Assembly: GCF_000525855.1 (NCBI RefSeq)
Contig: NZ_AODE01000009.1
Location: 1-50,917 of the forward strand
Direction: 5' to 3'
DNA: 50,917 nucleotides
From: Listeria cornellensis FSL F6-0969
GTDB taxonomy: Bacteria > Bacillota > Bacilli > Lactobacillales > Listeriaceae
Part shown: in pieces, positions 26,197-35,312 of the stretch
Position numbering within the stretch: position 1 is the first letter of the stretch
Layout: every line of letters begins with the position of its first letter
Position numbers and translations under genes: made by a program
Notes under the pieces: model-generated
The model's input: only the letters and a program-made list of their open reading frames with translations
Told to the model about the DNA's origin: nothing
The model's database searches: none

Positions 26197-27627
26197 ATGA
26201 ATTTTGAAACAGTAATCGGACTTGAGGTCCATGTAGAATTGAAAACAGAATCCAAAATCTTTTCGCCGGCACCTGCTCATTTTGGCGCTGAACCGAATAC
26301 AAATACACATGTGGTCGACCTTGGGATGCCAGGCGTGCTACCAGTTTTGAATAAAAAAGCAGTAGAATATGGTATGAAAGCAGCGATGGCGATCAACTGT
26401 GAAATCGCAGAACATACGAAATTCGATCGCAAAAACTACTTCTATCCAGATAATCCGAAAGCCTACCAAATTTCACAATTCGATAAACCAATCGGCGAAC
26501 ATGGTTGGATTGACGTGGAAGTAAATGGCGAAAAGAAACGTATCGGTGTCACACGCCTTCATTTAGAAGAAGATGCAGGAAAAAATACGCATACATCGCA
26601 CGGTTACTCACTTGTGGATCTTAACCGTCAAGGTACGCCGCTTATTGAAATCGTGTCTGAGCCAGATATGCGTTCAGCTGATGAGGCCTATGCTTACCTT
26701 GAAAAAATCAAATCGATCATCCAATACACAGGTGTTTCTGATGTGAAAATGGAAGAGGGATCGATGCGTTGTGATGCGAATATCTCGATTCGTCCAGTTG
26801 GTCAAGAAGAATTCGGCGTGAAAACCGAGCTTAAGAACTTGAACTCATTCACCAACGTGCGTAAAGGTATCGAATATGAAATCAAACGTCAAGCGGAAGT
26901 TTTGATGGCTGGTGGTATTATTGAACAAGAAACGCGCCGTTTTGAAGAAGCAACTGGGAAAACGACGTTGATGCGTATTAAAGAAGGTTCGGACGATTAT
27001 CGTTATTTCCCAGAGCCGGATTTGGTAGATTTATATATTGATGACGCTTGGAAAGAACGCATTCGTGCTGAAATTCCAGAGCTTCCAGATAAACGCCAAG
27101 CGCGCTATGTAGCTGATCTTGGTCTCCCAGCATATGACGCGATGGTACTGACGCTAACAAAAGAGATGTCCGATTTCTTTGAAGCAACAATCGTAAAAGG
27201 TGCCGATGCAAAACAAGCTTCTAACTGGTTAATGGGTGAAGTTTCTGCGTATCTAAATGCGGAACAACAAGAGCTTGTAGATACGAAATTAACACCTGAA
27301 AACCTAGCAGGCATGATTGGACTTATTGAAAAAGGCACGATTTCTTCCAAAATTGCGAAGAAAGTTTTCCGTGAGTTGATTATGAACGGCGGAGATGCGG
27401 AGGAAGTCGTGAAAGCGAAAGGTCTTATTCAAATTTCTGACGCTGGCGAACTAAGAGGTATTATTTCTGGTATCCTTGACCAAAACGAGCAATCTGTGAC
27501 CGATTTCAAAAACGGAAAAGATCGCGCGGTTGGGTTCCTTGTTGGACAAGTCATGAAAGCGACAAAAGGCCAAGCTAATCCAACGATGGTAAACGAAATT
27601 TTAGTCGATGAAATGAACAAACGCTAA
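26197..27627 (+). CDS. gatB: Aspartyl/glutamyl-tRNA amidotransferase subunit B
   Basis: 476 residues, the kinase/transamidase subunit that recognises the mischarged tRNA. Visible: the N-terminal [38 protein letters not shown] and a YqeY-like tail. The start follows AGGGAGGG. It is the last gene of gatCAB and is followed by a terminator. Confidence 0.97.
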   Translation: MNFETVIGLEVHVELKTESKIFSPAPAHFGAEPNTNTHVVDLGMPGVLPVLNKKAVEYGMKAAMAINCEIAEHTKFDRKNYFYPDNPKAYQISQFDKPIGEHGWIDVEVNGEKKRIGVTRLHLEEDAGKNTHTSHGYSLVDLNRQGTPLIEIVSEPDMRSADEAYAYLEKIKSIIQYTGVSDVKMEEGSMRCDANISIRPVGQEEFGVKTELKNLNSFTNVRKGIEYEIKRQAEVLMAGGIIEQETRRFEEATGKTTLMRIKEGSDDYRYFPEPDLVDLYIDDAWKERIRAEIPELPDKRQARYVADLGLPAYDAMVLTLTKEMSDFFEATIVKGADAKQASNWLMGEVSAYLNAEQQELVDTKLTPENLAGMIGLIEKGTISSKIAKKVFRELIMNGGDAEEVVKAKGLIQISDAGELRGIISGILDQNEQSVTDFKNGKDRAVGFLVGQVMKATKGQANPTMVNEILVDEMNKR

Positions 27628-27638
27628 ATAGTATACGG

Positions 27639-27684
27639 AAGTTACTGGGAGCATGATGGATGCAGCTCCTAGTAACTTTATTTG
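27639..27684 (+). terminator. Terminator after gatCAB
   Basis: AGTTACTGGGAGC and GCTCCTAGTAACT form a 12-13 bp stem around a GATGGATG-containing loop. A short T-rich tail follows. Confidence 0.8.
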
Positions 27685-27724
27685 CGTATTGCTTATCTTC
27701 AAAATGGGTTTTTGAGTAGTAATT

Positions 27725-27733
27725 TGGTATAAT
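27725..27733 (+). promoter_or_regulatory. Extended -10 promoter of dgkB
   Basis: TGG-TATAAT is a perfect -10 with an extended TGn element. No good -35 is seen, as is usual for extended -10 promoters. Confidence 0.55.
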
Positions 27734-27801
27734 AGTAAGTATTCGGGGCTGTGACAAATGTAGAAATTTGTGTTCAGATTTGAGAGGACGGAGAATATAC
27801 T

Positions 27802-28743
27802 ATGCAAAAACGAGCGCGGGTGATCTACAACCCAACATCAGGGCGAGAGATTATTAAGAAAAACCTGGCTGATGTGCTGACAATATTGGAGAATGCAGGA
27901 TATATAACGAGCTCCCATGCGACGACACCAGCAGAAAATGATGCGAAAAATGAGGCGCGAAAAGCTGTGGAGGATCGCTATGATTTAGTCGTTGCGGCAG
28001 GCGGTGATGGTACGATTAATGAGGTTATTAATGGTATCGCAGAGCAGGACTACCGGCCGAAAGTAGGGATTATCCCGACTGGCACGACAAATGATTTTGC
28101 ACGGGCGTTGAAGATTCCACGGGATGTGATTAAAGCGACAGAGATCATTGCAAAAGGTGCTAGCGTCGCGATGGATATTGGGAAAGCGAACGACACATAT
28201 TTTATTAACATTGGCGGTGGTGGACGGATTACCGAGCTGACGTATGATGTTCCGAGTCGCTTGAAAACGATGCTTGGTCAGTTAGCATACTATCTAAAAG
28301 GCATTGAAATGTTGCCATCACTCAAGCCAACGCCAGTGAAGGTCGAGTATGACGATGGTATTTTTGAAGGGGAGGCAATGTTTTTCTTGCTCGGACTTAC
28401 CAATTCGATCGGCGGTTTTGAGAAAATTGCACCAGATGCGAAATTAGATGATGGCCAATTCTCACTGATTATCGTGAAAAAAGTGAACTTGGCAGAGTTT
28501 ATTCGTTTGGTGACACTGGCTTTGCGAGGCGATCATATTAAGGAGCCGAACGTGATCTATGTGAAGTCTGAGAAGATCATTGTGCATTCGGATGAACAGA
28601 TGCTAATCAATTTGGACGGTGAACTTGGTGGGGAAACACCGATGACTTTCCAAAACTTGAAGCAACATATTTCCTTCTTTGCAAACGTGGCAGATATTCC
28701 AGCATCGGACTTAAATAATAAACAAATGGAAATGATGGATTAG
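27802..28743 (+). CDS. dgkB: Diacylglycerol/lipid kinase DgkB
   Basis: 313 residues, a DagK-type soluble diacylglycerol kinase. It recycles diacylglycerol from lipoteichoic acid synthesis into phosphatidic acid. Motifs: YNPTSGRE (9-16), GGDGTINEV (67-75) and GTTNDFARAL (94-103). Normal length. ATG 27802 follows GAGGACGGAG. Alone between two terminators, so a single-gene transcript is likely. Confidence 0.93.
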   Translation: MQKRARVIYNPTSGREIIKKNLADVLTILENAGYITSSHATTPAENDAKNEARKAVEDRYDLVVAAGGDGTINEVINGIAEQDYRPKVGIIPTGTTNDFARALKIPRDVIKATEIIAKGASVAMDIGKANDTYFINIGGGGRITELTYDVPSRLKTMLGQLAYYLKGIEMLPSLKPTPVKVEYDDGIFEGEAMFFLLGLTNSIGGFEKIAPDAKLDDGQFSLIIVKKVNLAEFIRLVTLALRGDHIKEPNVIYVKSEKIIVHSDEQMLINLDGELGGETPMTFQNLKQHISFFANVADIPASDLNNKQMEMMD

Positions 28744-28756
28744 TAAACAAATATAC

Positions 28757-28799
28757 AAGTCGAATGCCTCGTCTATGCGAAGGAGGCATTCGGCTTTTG
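28757..28799 (+). terminator. Terminator after dgkB
   Basis: AAGTCGAATGCCTC pairs with GAGGCATTCGGCTT over 14 positions around a 12-base loop and ends in TTTT. Confidence 0.9.
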
Positions 28800-28837
28800 T
28801 AATATATTCCGGAAATAACGTAATCTTTGTAAAGAAC

Positions 28838-28866
28838 TTGTATTAATCCGTAAAATGCGATATAAT
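28838..28866 (+). promoter_or_regulatory. Promoter of the anchored-protein gene at 28918
   Basis: TTGTAT (28838-28843), 17 bases, TATAAT (28861-28866). It rules out the in-frame start upstream at 28855. Confidence 0.75.
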
Positions 28867-28917
28867 GGTGAAAGCTGTTATGACACAGTTAGAAACAAGG
28901 AAGAAGGTGTTTGCGAC

Positions 28918-29683
28918 TTGAAAAGCAGTCGTGTAAGCCGTTTTATTATTGGTTTGTTGGCATGCATAGCCATCGGGGGTGCAGCCTTTCTTATATTTTG
29001 GAATGTGCAGGCGGAAGAAGTGATGCCTGAGGTTGATCAAGCGAAATTAATGGATAGTAATAGAACGTGGATTAAGACGAACACAAGCATTGCGATTGGG
29101 CCGAATCTGGTTGTTCCTATCAAAGGGGATAGTACGGTAACGAGCATCGCAAGCAATGGCGATTTAATCCTCGATACAACGAATAAAGCCGTTTTAACAA
29201 AAATGGCCAAAGTGGATTCGAAATATCAAGCGATGGATCGTTTCCGAGTTAGAATTTTTGCGAATAAGGTATCAACGGTGATGAATCCGGCGACATTTCA
29301 GTATACGAATGATAAAGTGGATGGCTTTTTGACGAGCTATTCGATTTTGAATGGAACCTTGGATAAAACGGCGGGTAAAAGCTTTGGACTTACAGCAAAA
29401 GCGGGGACAACAATGCAACTCAATAAGAAGCTAGAAACGATTTATTCTAGCGGTCTTGCTGAGAAAGTTGCGCCAATTTTGGGTATTAATCCGAAGATAT
29501 CGAGTCAGTATTTAGAAGATGAATTTAATGTTACGACTGGTGAAACTGTGACCGCCTATCCTAGACAGGTAGAATATCAGTTTAGCGTGGAGAAGACGTC
29601 GTTTGCCTTTTTTTAAAGGAGATAGCGATGAGGAGATTACGCAACCAGTTGGATTGGAATATGTGATTAAGGAAAAAAGATAG
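28918..29683 (+). CDS. Membrane-anchored extracellular protein of unknown function, frame interrupted
   Basis: About 254 residues when corrected. It has one N-terminal membrane segment (about residues 9-30, [14 protein letters not shown]...) and then a long extracellular domain rich in beta-like stretches, with no family I recognise. I chose TTG 28918 ([10 protein letters not shown]) because it lies after the promoter and behind GAAGAAGG. The frame breaks at seven T (29608-29614); six give [27 protein letters not shown] and a stop at 29681-29683, inside the following terminator stem. It lies between dgkB and rlmCD. Confidence 0.65.
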
Positions 29684-29704
29684 GTGTGCACCTATCTTTT
29701 TTTT
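29673..29704 (+). terminator. Terminator overlapping the end of the preceding gene
   Basis: AAAAAAGATAGG (29673-29684) pairs perfectly with CCTATCTTTTTT (29691-29702) around TGTGCA. The stop codon TAG of the upstream gene, in its corrected frame, lies in the left arm. Confidence 0.9.
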
Positions 29705-29712
29705 GGTATAAT
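29704..29712 (+). promoter_or_regulatory. Extended -10 promoter of rlmCD
   Basis: TGG-TATAAT sits directly on the end of the T run of the preceding terminator. No clear -35 is present. Confidence 0.5.
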
Positions 29713-29745
29713 GTGAAGAGTCTAGATATAAGAGGGAGGGCAAAT

Positions 29746-31107
29746 ATGGGTGCTCCAGTGAGTAAGAATGAGTGTATTGATGTTGTTTTTGAGGATTTAA
29801 CGCACGATGGCAATGCTGTCGCGAAGATAGATGGTTATCCGATTTTTGTGCCACAGGGTTTGCCGGAAGAGATGGCGCGGATTAAGGTTATTAAGACGAA
29901 TAAGAACTACGGATTTGGCAAAATTATCGAGTTGACGAAGGAAAGTGTGGATCGGGTGACGCCGCCTTGTGTTGTTTATTCGCAGTGTGGTGGTTGTCAG
30001 TTGCAGCATTTGAGTTATGACGGGCAATTACGTGTGAAGCAGAAACAAGTGGCACAAGTGATGAAGCGGATTGGGAAACAGGATGTCGAGGTATTGCCGA
30101 CGCTTGGTATGGGGGAGCCTTGGCGTTACCGGAATAAGGCGCAAGTTCCAGTTGGGTTTGTGAATGGGAAATTGGTCGCGGGATTTTATCAGCAGCGCTC
30201 GCATCAGATTATTGACATGGATACGTGTTTGATCCAGCATGAGCAAAATGATGCGGCGATTCAGATAGCGCGTGGTGTTTTTGCGAAGTATCATATCGAA
30301 CCGTATGATGAAACGACGCGAAAAGGTGTGTTGCGCCATTTGATGACGCGTTTTGCGACAACGACGGGGGAATTGATGCTTGTGATGGTGACAACGAAGC
30401 CGAATTTTCCAAATAAGGAGCAGATTGTGGCGGAGTTGCAGACGGCGATTCCTGGTTTGACATCGCTTGTTCAGAATGTGAATGCGGCGAATACAAATGT
30501 GATTTTTGGTGATCGTACGGATGTTTTATGGGGCCGTGAGTATATTATGGACACGATTCACGGGATTTCTTTTGCGATTTCGGCGCGGTCGTTTTATCAG
30601 GTGAATCCGGAGCAAACGGAGGTTTTGTATGCAAAAGCGCTGCGTTTGGCGGAACTTACGGGTGAGGAAACGGTGATTGATGCGTATTGCGGGATTGGTT
30701 CGATATCGCTTTGCTTGGCGAAAGAGGCGAAACGGGTATACGGTGTGGAGATTGTGCCGCAAGCGATTGAAGACGCGCGCGCGAATGCTCAATTGAACAA
30801 GATGGATAATGTCACGTTTGAAGTTGGGAAAGCCGAAGAGGTGATTCCAACTTGGTTTAAAGAAGGTATCGTGGCAGACGTGCTCGTTGTTGATCCACCG
30901 CGCAAAGGTTGCGATGAAGCCTTACTTGAAACGATTTTGAAAATGAAACCGAAACGGGTCGTGTATGTGTCGTGTAATCCATCAACATTAGCGCGGGATA
31001 TGTTGGTGTTGACGGATGGTGGTTACGAGGCAAAAGTTGTTCAGCCTGTTGACATGTTCCCTCATACCACGCATGTGGAGTGTGTGACGGTGTTAACGCT
31101 TATATAA
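29746..31107 (+). CDS. rlmCD: 23S rRNA (uracil-C5)-methyltransferase RlmCD
   Basis: 453 residues, RumA/TrmA family. In B. subtilis the single enzyme RlmCD methylates U747 and U1939. An N-terminal TRAM domain is followed by iron-sulfur cysteines ([10 protein letters not shown], and the Cys of MDTCLIQ). The SAM site is [13 protein letters not shown], and the catalytic Cys is in [15 protein letters not shown] 29746 follows AGAGGGAGGG; an ORF extension upstream would run into the promoter. Confidence 0.93.
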   Translation: MGAPVSKNECIDVVFEDLTHDGNAVAKIDGYPIFVPQGLPEEMARIKVIKTNKNYGFGKIIELTKESVDRVTPPCVVYSQCGGCQLQHLSYDGQLRVKQKQVAQVMKRIGKQDVEVLPTLGMGEPWRYRNKAQVPVGFVNGKLVAGFYQQRSHQIIDMDTCLIQHEQNDAAIQIARGVFAKYHIEPYDETTRKGVLRHLMTRFATTTGELMLVMVTTKPNFPNKEQIVAELQTAIPGLTSLVQNVNAANTNVIFGDRTDVLWGREYIMDTIHGISFAISARSFYQVNPEQTEVLYAKALRLAELTGEETVIDAYCGIGSISLCLAKEAKRVYGVEIVPQAIEDARANAQLNKMDNVTFEVGKAEEVIPTWFKEGIVADVLVVDPPRKGCDEALLETILKMKPKRVVYVSCNPSTLARDMLVLTDGGYEAKVVQPVDMFPHTTHVECVTVLTLI

Positions 31108-31109
31108 AG

Positions 31110-31138
31110 TTGCAAGTCCTCCTAAATTAAGTTAAAAT
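31110..31138 (+). promoter_or_regulatory. Promoter of the YdeI-like gene cluster
   Basis: TTGCAA (31110-31115), 17 bases, TAAAAT (31133-31138). It could drive the three genes to 32451. Confidence 0.6.
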
Positions 31139-31180
31139 AACACTTGATACGAAAAGAATTTTAGAGTGAGGTGTTCTTTG

Positions 31181-31780
31181 ATGGCAGCAGGTGAAATGAC
31201 GCCTAAAGTGGATGAGTACTTGGGCAAAGCGAAGAGGTATAAGGACGAATTTGCAGAATTGAGAAGAATAGCGCTGGAATGTGGCTTAACAGAAGATATT
31301 AAATGGAAAAATATTTGTTTCATGTCCGAGGGCAAGAATGTTTTTTTGGTACATGGTTTTAAGGAGTATTTTGCAGTTTTATTTATGAAGGGTGTGCTGT
31401 TTAAGGATCCGAAGGCTATTTTAATTCAGCAAACGCCGAATGTGCAGTCGGCGCGTCAGATTCGGTTCACGAGTTTGGAGCAGGTTGTGGAGATGGAGCC
31501 GATTATTAAGGCATACATGGAGGAAGCAATTGCCATTGAGAAATCGGGGGTGGAAGTGGAATTTAAGAAGCAGGAGGAAGTAGGAATTCCGGAAGAGTTG
31601 CAGCAGAAATTCGATGAAATGCCGGCTTTTAAAGAGGCTTTTGAGGGATTGACTCCGGGACGTCAGCGAGCATATATTCTGTTCTTTGCGACGCCGAAAC
31701 AAGCGAAAACGCGGGAGTCGCGGATTGAGAAGAATGTGGACCGGATTATGGATGGCATTGGGTTGAACGATCGCTTTTAA
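31181..31780 (+). CDS. YdeI/OmdA-type DUF1801 family protein
   Basis: 199 residues. The N-terminal part resembles the DUF1801 fold (WKNICFMSEGKNVFLVHGFKEYFAVLFMKG). The C-terminal part has the YdeI-type stretch GRQRAYILFFATPKQAKTRESRIEKN. These proteins are widespread, cytoplasmic and of unclear role. ATG 31181 follows GTGAGGTG. It is first of three closely spaced genes. Confidence 0.75.
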   Translation: MAAGEMTPKVDEYLGKAKRYKDEFAELRRIALECGLTEDIKWKNICFMSEGKNVFLVHGFKEYFAVLFMKGVLFKDPKAILIQQTPNVQSARQIRFTSLEQVVEMEPIIKAYMEEAIAIEKSGVEVEFKKQEEVGIPEELQQKFDEMPAFKEAFEGLTPGRQRAYILFFATPKQAKTRESRIEKNVDRIMDGIGLNDRF

Positions 31781-31804
31781 TAGATACTTGAGGAGGCTAC
31801 AAAA

Positions 31805-32158
31805 ATGAAAAAGTTATTCGATGAAACGCATGAATCGGAGGCTCGTTATTATCGCACGGTTTGGTATGGTTATGTAGAAGGGGATCTAGACGTGGCGCTG
31901 CAAGAAACTATCGTGTCGACGGTGCAAACGGATCTGACGCAAAAATCAGAGAATGCACCAACTGCGACGCATTGGGTATTTTATGGTGGCGCTACGAGTA
32001 AGGATGCGATTGGCGACACGGTTCGACCTTCGTTGATGATTCGCTACCGTGATGGCGAGTTTGTTAGTAATTATAGCATGAGTGATTTTGATTTTGTGAT
32101 TGCTTTTGATAAGATTACCGCTTTTAAAGAGAAGTTAGATAAAGAACTAAACGCGTAG
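31805..32158 (+). CDS. Hypothetical protein, 117 residues
   Basis: I do not recognise this family. The protein is acidic and soluble, with no signal peptide or membrane segment. It contains a WVFYGGATSKDAIGDTVRPSLMIRY stretch. A very strong ribosome site (TTGAGGAGG) precedes ATG 31805. It lies 24 bases after the YdeI-like gene and 13 before a small membrane protein, so they are probably co-transcribed. Confidence 0.75.
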   Translation: MKKLFDETHESEARYYRTVWYGYVEGDLDVALQETIVSTVQTDLTQKSENAPTATHWVFYGGATSKDAIGDTVRPSLMIRYRDGEFVSNYSMSDFDFVIAFDKITAFKEKLDKELNA

Positions 32159-32171
32159 GAGTGTAGATTTT

Positions 32172-32451
32172 GTGATTACAGTTAGTCAATTGTTTTGGTT
32201 TGTGCTCGTGGCTTTAGTCTCGCATGTCTTTGATTTCATACCGAAAAGTAAAGGGCGGGCGTGGATTACGATGCTTGTTCTGGCGCTGCGCATTTACTGG
32301 GCGATTTTTTTTGCTAGGAATGGGTGTTCAGGCGACGGTTATCTTGGTTGCTTTTGAGATGATCACGGTGTTTATTGCCGCGATTTATACGGCTGCGACT
32401 AAGGATGAGCGCGTGAGTTATAAAGTGAGCGCGTACTTTTCAAAAAAATAA
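32172..32451 (+). CDS. Small membrane protein, frame interrupted
   Basis: About 92 residues when corrected, with roughly three hydrophobic segments; family not recognised. It starts at GTG 32172 behind AGGAGTG. The frame breaks at eight T (32305-32312). With seven, IYWAIFFLGMGVQATVILVAFEMITVFIAAIYTAA reads through to the stop before the terminator. Last gene of a likely three-gene unit. Confidence 0.6.
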
Positions 32452-32458
32452 AGCGTGT

Positions 32459-32493
32459 AACACTGTACGAAATTTTGTACGGTGTTTTTTTTG
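32459..32493 (+). terminator. Terminator after the small membrane protein gene
   Basis: AACACTGTAC pairs with GTACGGTGTT (one wobble) around an 8-base loop and is followed by eight T. Confidence 0.9.
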
Positions 32494-32509
32494 TTGGACA
32501 TGTTTATTT

Positions 32510-32538
32510 TTGTGTGAAAGTGGCTATATACATATAAT
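32510..32538 (+). promoter_or_regulatory. Promoter of the small gene at 32558
   Basis: TTGTGT (32510-32515), 17 bases, TATAAT (32533-32538), leaving a leader of only about 12 bases. Confidence 0.55.
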
Positions 32539-32557
32539 TAGTGAGGGGTGATGGTAC

Positions 32558-32815
32558 ATGCGGGAACTTCATTTTCAGGAAAAGATGGATGGCTTTCACA
32601 TTCGATTAGTGTCCGAGAGTACGAAGATGTATACGCACATTACAATCATTGCTAGAAATGATGCTGGGGAAGGTTTTCAGCATAGTACGAAATACATGAC
32701 ATTCTTTTTACACCCAGAGATCATGTTAGGGCGCGCTACAAAGGTGTTTAATCGTAAAAATCCTTATGGTATCACGTTCGATTGGACACAGAAAGCAGAT
32801 ATTATATTGGAATAA
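32558..32815 (+). CDS. Hypothetical protein, 85 residues
   Basis: Unrecognised small soluble protein with mixed charge and no membrane segment. ATG 32558 follows GAGGGGTG, and a good promoter lies just upstream. It stands alone between two transcription units. A real gene is likely, but I assign no function. Confidence 0.6.
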   Translation: MRELHFQEKMDGFHIRLVSESTKMYTHITIIARNDAGEGFQHSTKYMTFFLHPEIMLGRATKVFNRKNPYGITFDWTQKADIILE

Positions 32816-32876
32816 AAGAGAAGGATTAGTCGCAAAAGCTATACGCCGATTTTAGAAGTGACGGCATAGAATAATA

Positions 32877-32914
32877 AGCTAGACATGGATGTGCGTATTC
32901 TGTGTCTAGTTTGT
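32877..32914 (+). terminator. Possible weak terminator before the acetamidase gene
   Basis: CTAGACA pairs with TGTCTAG around a ~16-base loop, followed by TTTGT. The stem is short and the T run poor. Confidence 0.35.
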
Positions 32915-32940
32915 ATGTTCGCAATTGTCAAAAATCTACA

Positions 32941-32969
32941 TTGACAAACGGCGAATTTAGCTATAAGAT
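32941..32969 (+). promoter_or_regulatory. Promoter of the acetamidase-permease operon
   Basis: Perfect -35 TTGACA (32941-32946), 17 bases, TAAGAT (32964-32969). Confidence 0.7.
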
Positions 32970-33001
32970 AGATGCATTCAAGTGGAAAGGGTGACATAGA
33001 A

Positions 33002-33907
33002 ATGGTACAGATAATTAAAAAAGGCGCGCCGATTTATGCGATGGACAAAGCGAATCAAGCAATTGCAACAGCCAAAGACGGTGACCGACTCATTTTTGAA
33101 GCATATGATTGTTTTGAGGACCAAATTACGGATGAACATGGTGCATTTGAGAAGTTGGACTGGAATCGGATTAATCCTGCGACTGGGCCTGTTTATGTGG
33201 AAGGCGCGGAGGTTGGTGATATTCTCGCGGTGACGATTGAGAAATTGGATATCGGTGACACGGCGACGTTATTTACAGGGTCTGATTCGGGCGTGATGGG
33301 TGATGAGTTGACGGAAAATACGATTCGCCGTCTTCCGATTGAAAATGGCGCGATTAAGTTTTCAGAAAAGATAGATATACCGCTGAATATGATGATTGGT
33401 GTGATTGGGACGGCGCCAGCTGGGGATGCGGTTTCATGTGGAACGCCAAACGCGCATGGTGGAAACATGGATTGTAAGGAGATTGGCGAAGGAACGACGC
33501 TATTTTTACCGGTGAACGTGGCAGGTGCTTTGCTTGCGATGGGCGATTGTCATGCGGCGATGGGAGATGGTGAAGTTTCGGTTTGTGGAGCGGAAGTGCC
33601 TTGCGATATTACGGTGACGGTGAAAGTTATCAAAAATAAGGATTGGCCGACGCCGTTTTTAATTCGTGATGGGAAGCTAGCGACGATTGCTTCTGCGAAA
33701 ACATTAGACGAGGCAAGCGTGATGGCGACGAAACAGATGGTTCATTTTGTGGAGCAATACACGGATTTGTCCAAAGGAAACGCTGTGCATTTACTATCTC
33801 TTGCAGCCGATTTGCGGGTCTGCCAAATTGTTGATCCGAATAAAACGGCGCGAATGGAATTACCACTTACGTATCTTACAAAATGGAGCACAGGGGAGCT
33901 GAACTAA
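33002..33907 (+). CDS. Acetamidase/formamidase family protein
   Basis: 301 residues. The FmdA/AmdA family hydrolyses short amides such as formamide or acetamide, releasing ammonia. Family features seen: GPVYVEGAEVGDILAV, a GTPNAHGGNMDCKEIGEGTTLFLPV core and GDCHAAMGDGEVSVCGAEVP, which carries the conserved His/Glu/Cys residues. ATG 33002 follows GGAAAGGGTG. The gene is 1 base from an APC permease gene, which suggests uptake and hydrolysis of one compound; the substrate is not known. Confidence 0.88.
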   Translation: MVQIIKKGAPIYAMDKANQAIATAKDGDRLIFEAYDCFEDQITDEHGAFEKLDWNRINPATGPVYVEGAEVGDILAVTIEKLDIGDTATLFTGSDSGVMGDELTENTIRRLPIENGAIKFSEKIDIPLNMMIGVIGTAPAGDAVSCGTPNAHGGNMDCKEIGEGTTLFLPVNVAGALLAMGDCHAAMGDGEVSVCGAEVPCDITVTVKVIKNKDWPTPFLIRDGKLATIASAKTLDEASVMATKQMVHFVEQYTDLSKGNAVHLLSLAADLRVCQIVDPNKTARMELPLTYLTKWSTGELN

Positions 33908-33908
33908 C

Positions 33909-35264
33909 ATGACACAACCTGAAAAAGGGAGTTTGGAGTCTTTTGGCTACAAGCAGGAATTAAAGAGAACATTAACATTGAAAGATTTAGTTATTTACGG
34001 CCTGATTTTTATGGTCCCGATTGCCCCGTTCGGCATATACGGGGAAGTAGTAACGGCATCAAAGGGAATGATCGTACTTACATATATGATCGGTATGGTC
34101 GCGATGTTGTTTACAGCGCTTAGTTATGGCTCGATGTCGCGGGCTTTTCCAATCGCTGGTTCGGTGTACGCCTATGCGCAGCGTGGCATTAACAAAACAG
34201 TCGGATTTCTCGCAGGTTGGATGATTTTGCTGGATTACGTTTTTGTACCCGCGCTACTCTATGTGGTCTCGGCGAATTCGTTAAAAGCGATTGTGCCTGA
34301 TGTGCCGGTTTGGATTTGGCTGGTGATCTTTATTTTGGTGAACAGTTGGATTAATATTCGCGGGATTGCGTTTACGGCGCGGGCGAACATTATTTTCCTT
34401 GTCGGTGAATTGATTGTTTTGGCTATCTTTATTGCGGTTGGTGTTGTCGCGATTTCGAATGGCGTGGGTGATGGCGTGACGATGAAACCGATTTATAATG
34501 CCGCCGATTTTAACTTGCCGTTTGTAATGACTGCGGTTTCGGTCGCGGTGCTTAGTTTCCTAGGTTTTGATGGCATTAGTACGCTTGCCGAGGAAACGAA
34601 AGGTGGCAATAAGACGGTCGGAAAAGCGATTTTGTGGGCGCTGATGTTGGTCGGATTCTTGTTTATCATTCAGACGTACATTGCGGCGTTGATTCATCCG
34701 GATTATCTCAATTTTGACAATATTGACACCGCGTTCTATCAAATTGCGGGAGAAGCAGGCGGGCCGTTCTTGAAAAATGTAACGATTATCGCAACGATTC
34801 TTTCGTGGGGCTTCGCGAACGCACTCGCAGCACAGGCCGCTATTTCACGGATTCTATTCGGAATGGCGCGCGATCAGAACTTACCTAAGTTCCTTGCAAA
34901 AGTGCATCCTCGTTTCCAGACGCCATATTTGAGCACGTTGATGGTTGGTTTTGTATCGTTGGTTGTCGGACTTGTGTTCGTAAACGATATCGGGATTCTA
35001 TCATCGATCGTTAACTGCGGGGCGTTGACGGCGTTTCTGGTGATTCACGTCTCGGTAGTTTATCACTACATTATCAAAATGAAATCGAAAAACTACCTGC
35101 TACATTTGGTGGTGCCGGTGATTGGTTTCTTGATTATTCTGTACGTAATGATTAATCTGGATAACTTGGCCAAAATCATTGGTATTTCATGGCTTGCGGT
35201 GGGGGTTGTGTATTACACGATTCTGCGCTTGACGAAAAAGAAAACGACGATTGATATGGAATAG
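33909..35264 (+). CDS. APC family amino acid/amine permease
   Basis: 451 residues with about 12 membrane segments. The first carries the APC unwound-helix pattern (IYGLIFMVPIAPFGIYG); later, GFDGISTLAEETKGG is typical of this group (PuuP/YfnA-like). It is in an operon with the acetamidase-family gene, and the strong terminator follows directly. It may import an amide or amine; this is inference from context only. Confidence 0.88.
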   Translation: MTQPEKGSLESFGYKQELKRTLTLKDLVIYGLIFMVPIAPFGIYGEVVTASKGMIVLTYMIGMVAMLFTALSYGSMSRAFPIAGSVYAYAQRGINKTVGFLAGWMILLDYVFVPALLYVVSANSLKAIVPDVPVWIWLVIFILVNSWINIRGIAFTARANIIFLVGELIVLAIFIAVGVVAISNGVGDGVTMKPIYNAADFNLPFVMTAVSVAVLSFLGFDGISTLAEETKGGNKTVGKAILWALMLVGFLFIIQTYIAALIHPDYLNFDNIDTAFYQIAGEAGGPFLKNVTIIATILSWGFANALAAQAAISRILFGMARDQNLPKFLAKVHPRFQTPYLSTLMVGFVSLVVGLVFVNDIGILSSIVNCGALTAFLVIHVSVVYHYIIKMKSKNYLLHLVVPVIGFLIILYVMINLDNLAKIIGISWLAVGVVYYTILRLTKKKTTIDME

Positions 35265-35268
35265 ATAC

Positions 35269-35312
35269 AAAAAACGCAGACAGCTTTTTTAAGCCATCTG
35301 CGTTTTTTTTGC
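35269..35312. terminator. Bidirectional terminator
   Basis: AAAAAACGCAGA (35269-35280) pairs with TCTGCGTTTTTT (35297-35308), with a T run on the plus side and, read from the other strand, T after the A run. It separates the permease gene from the convergent symporter gene, whose corrected stop codon lies in the loop. Confidence 0.9.

Noticed and set aside
28855-28917. Longer N-terminus for the anchored protein
   Set aside because: The -10 element (28861-28866) lies within it, so it would not be transcribed.
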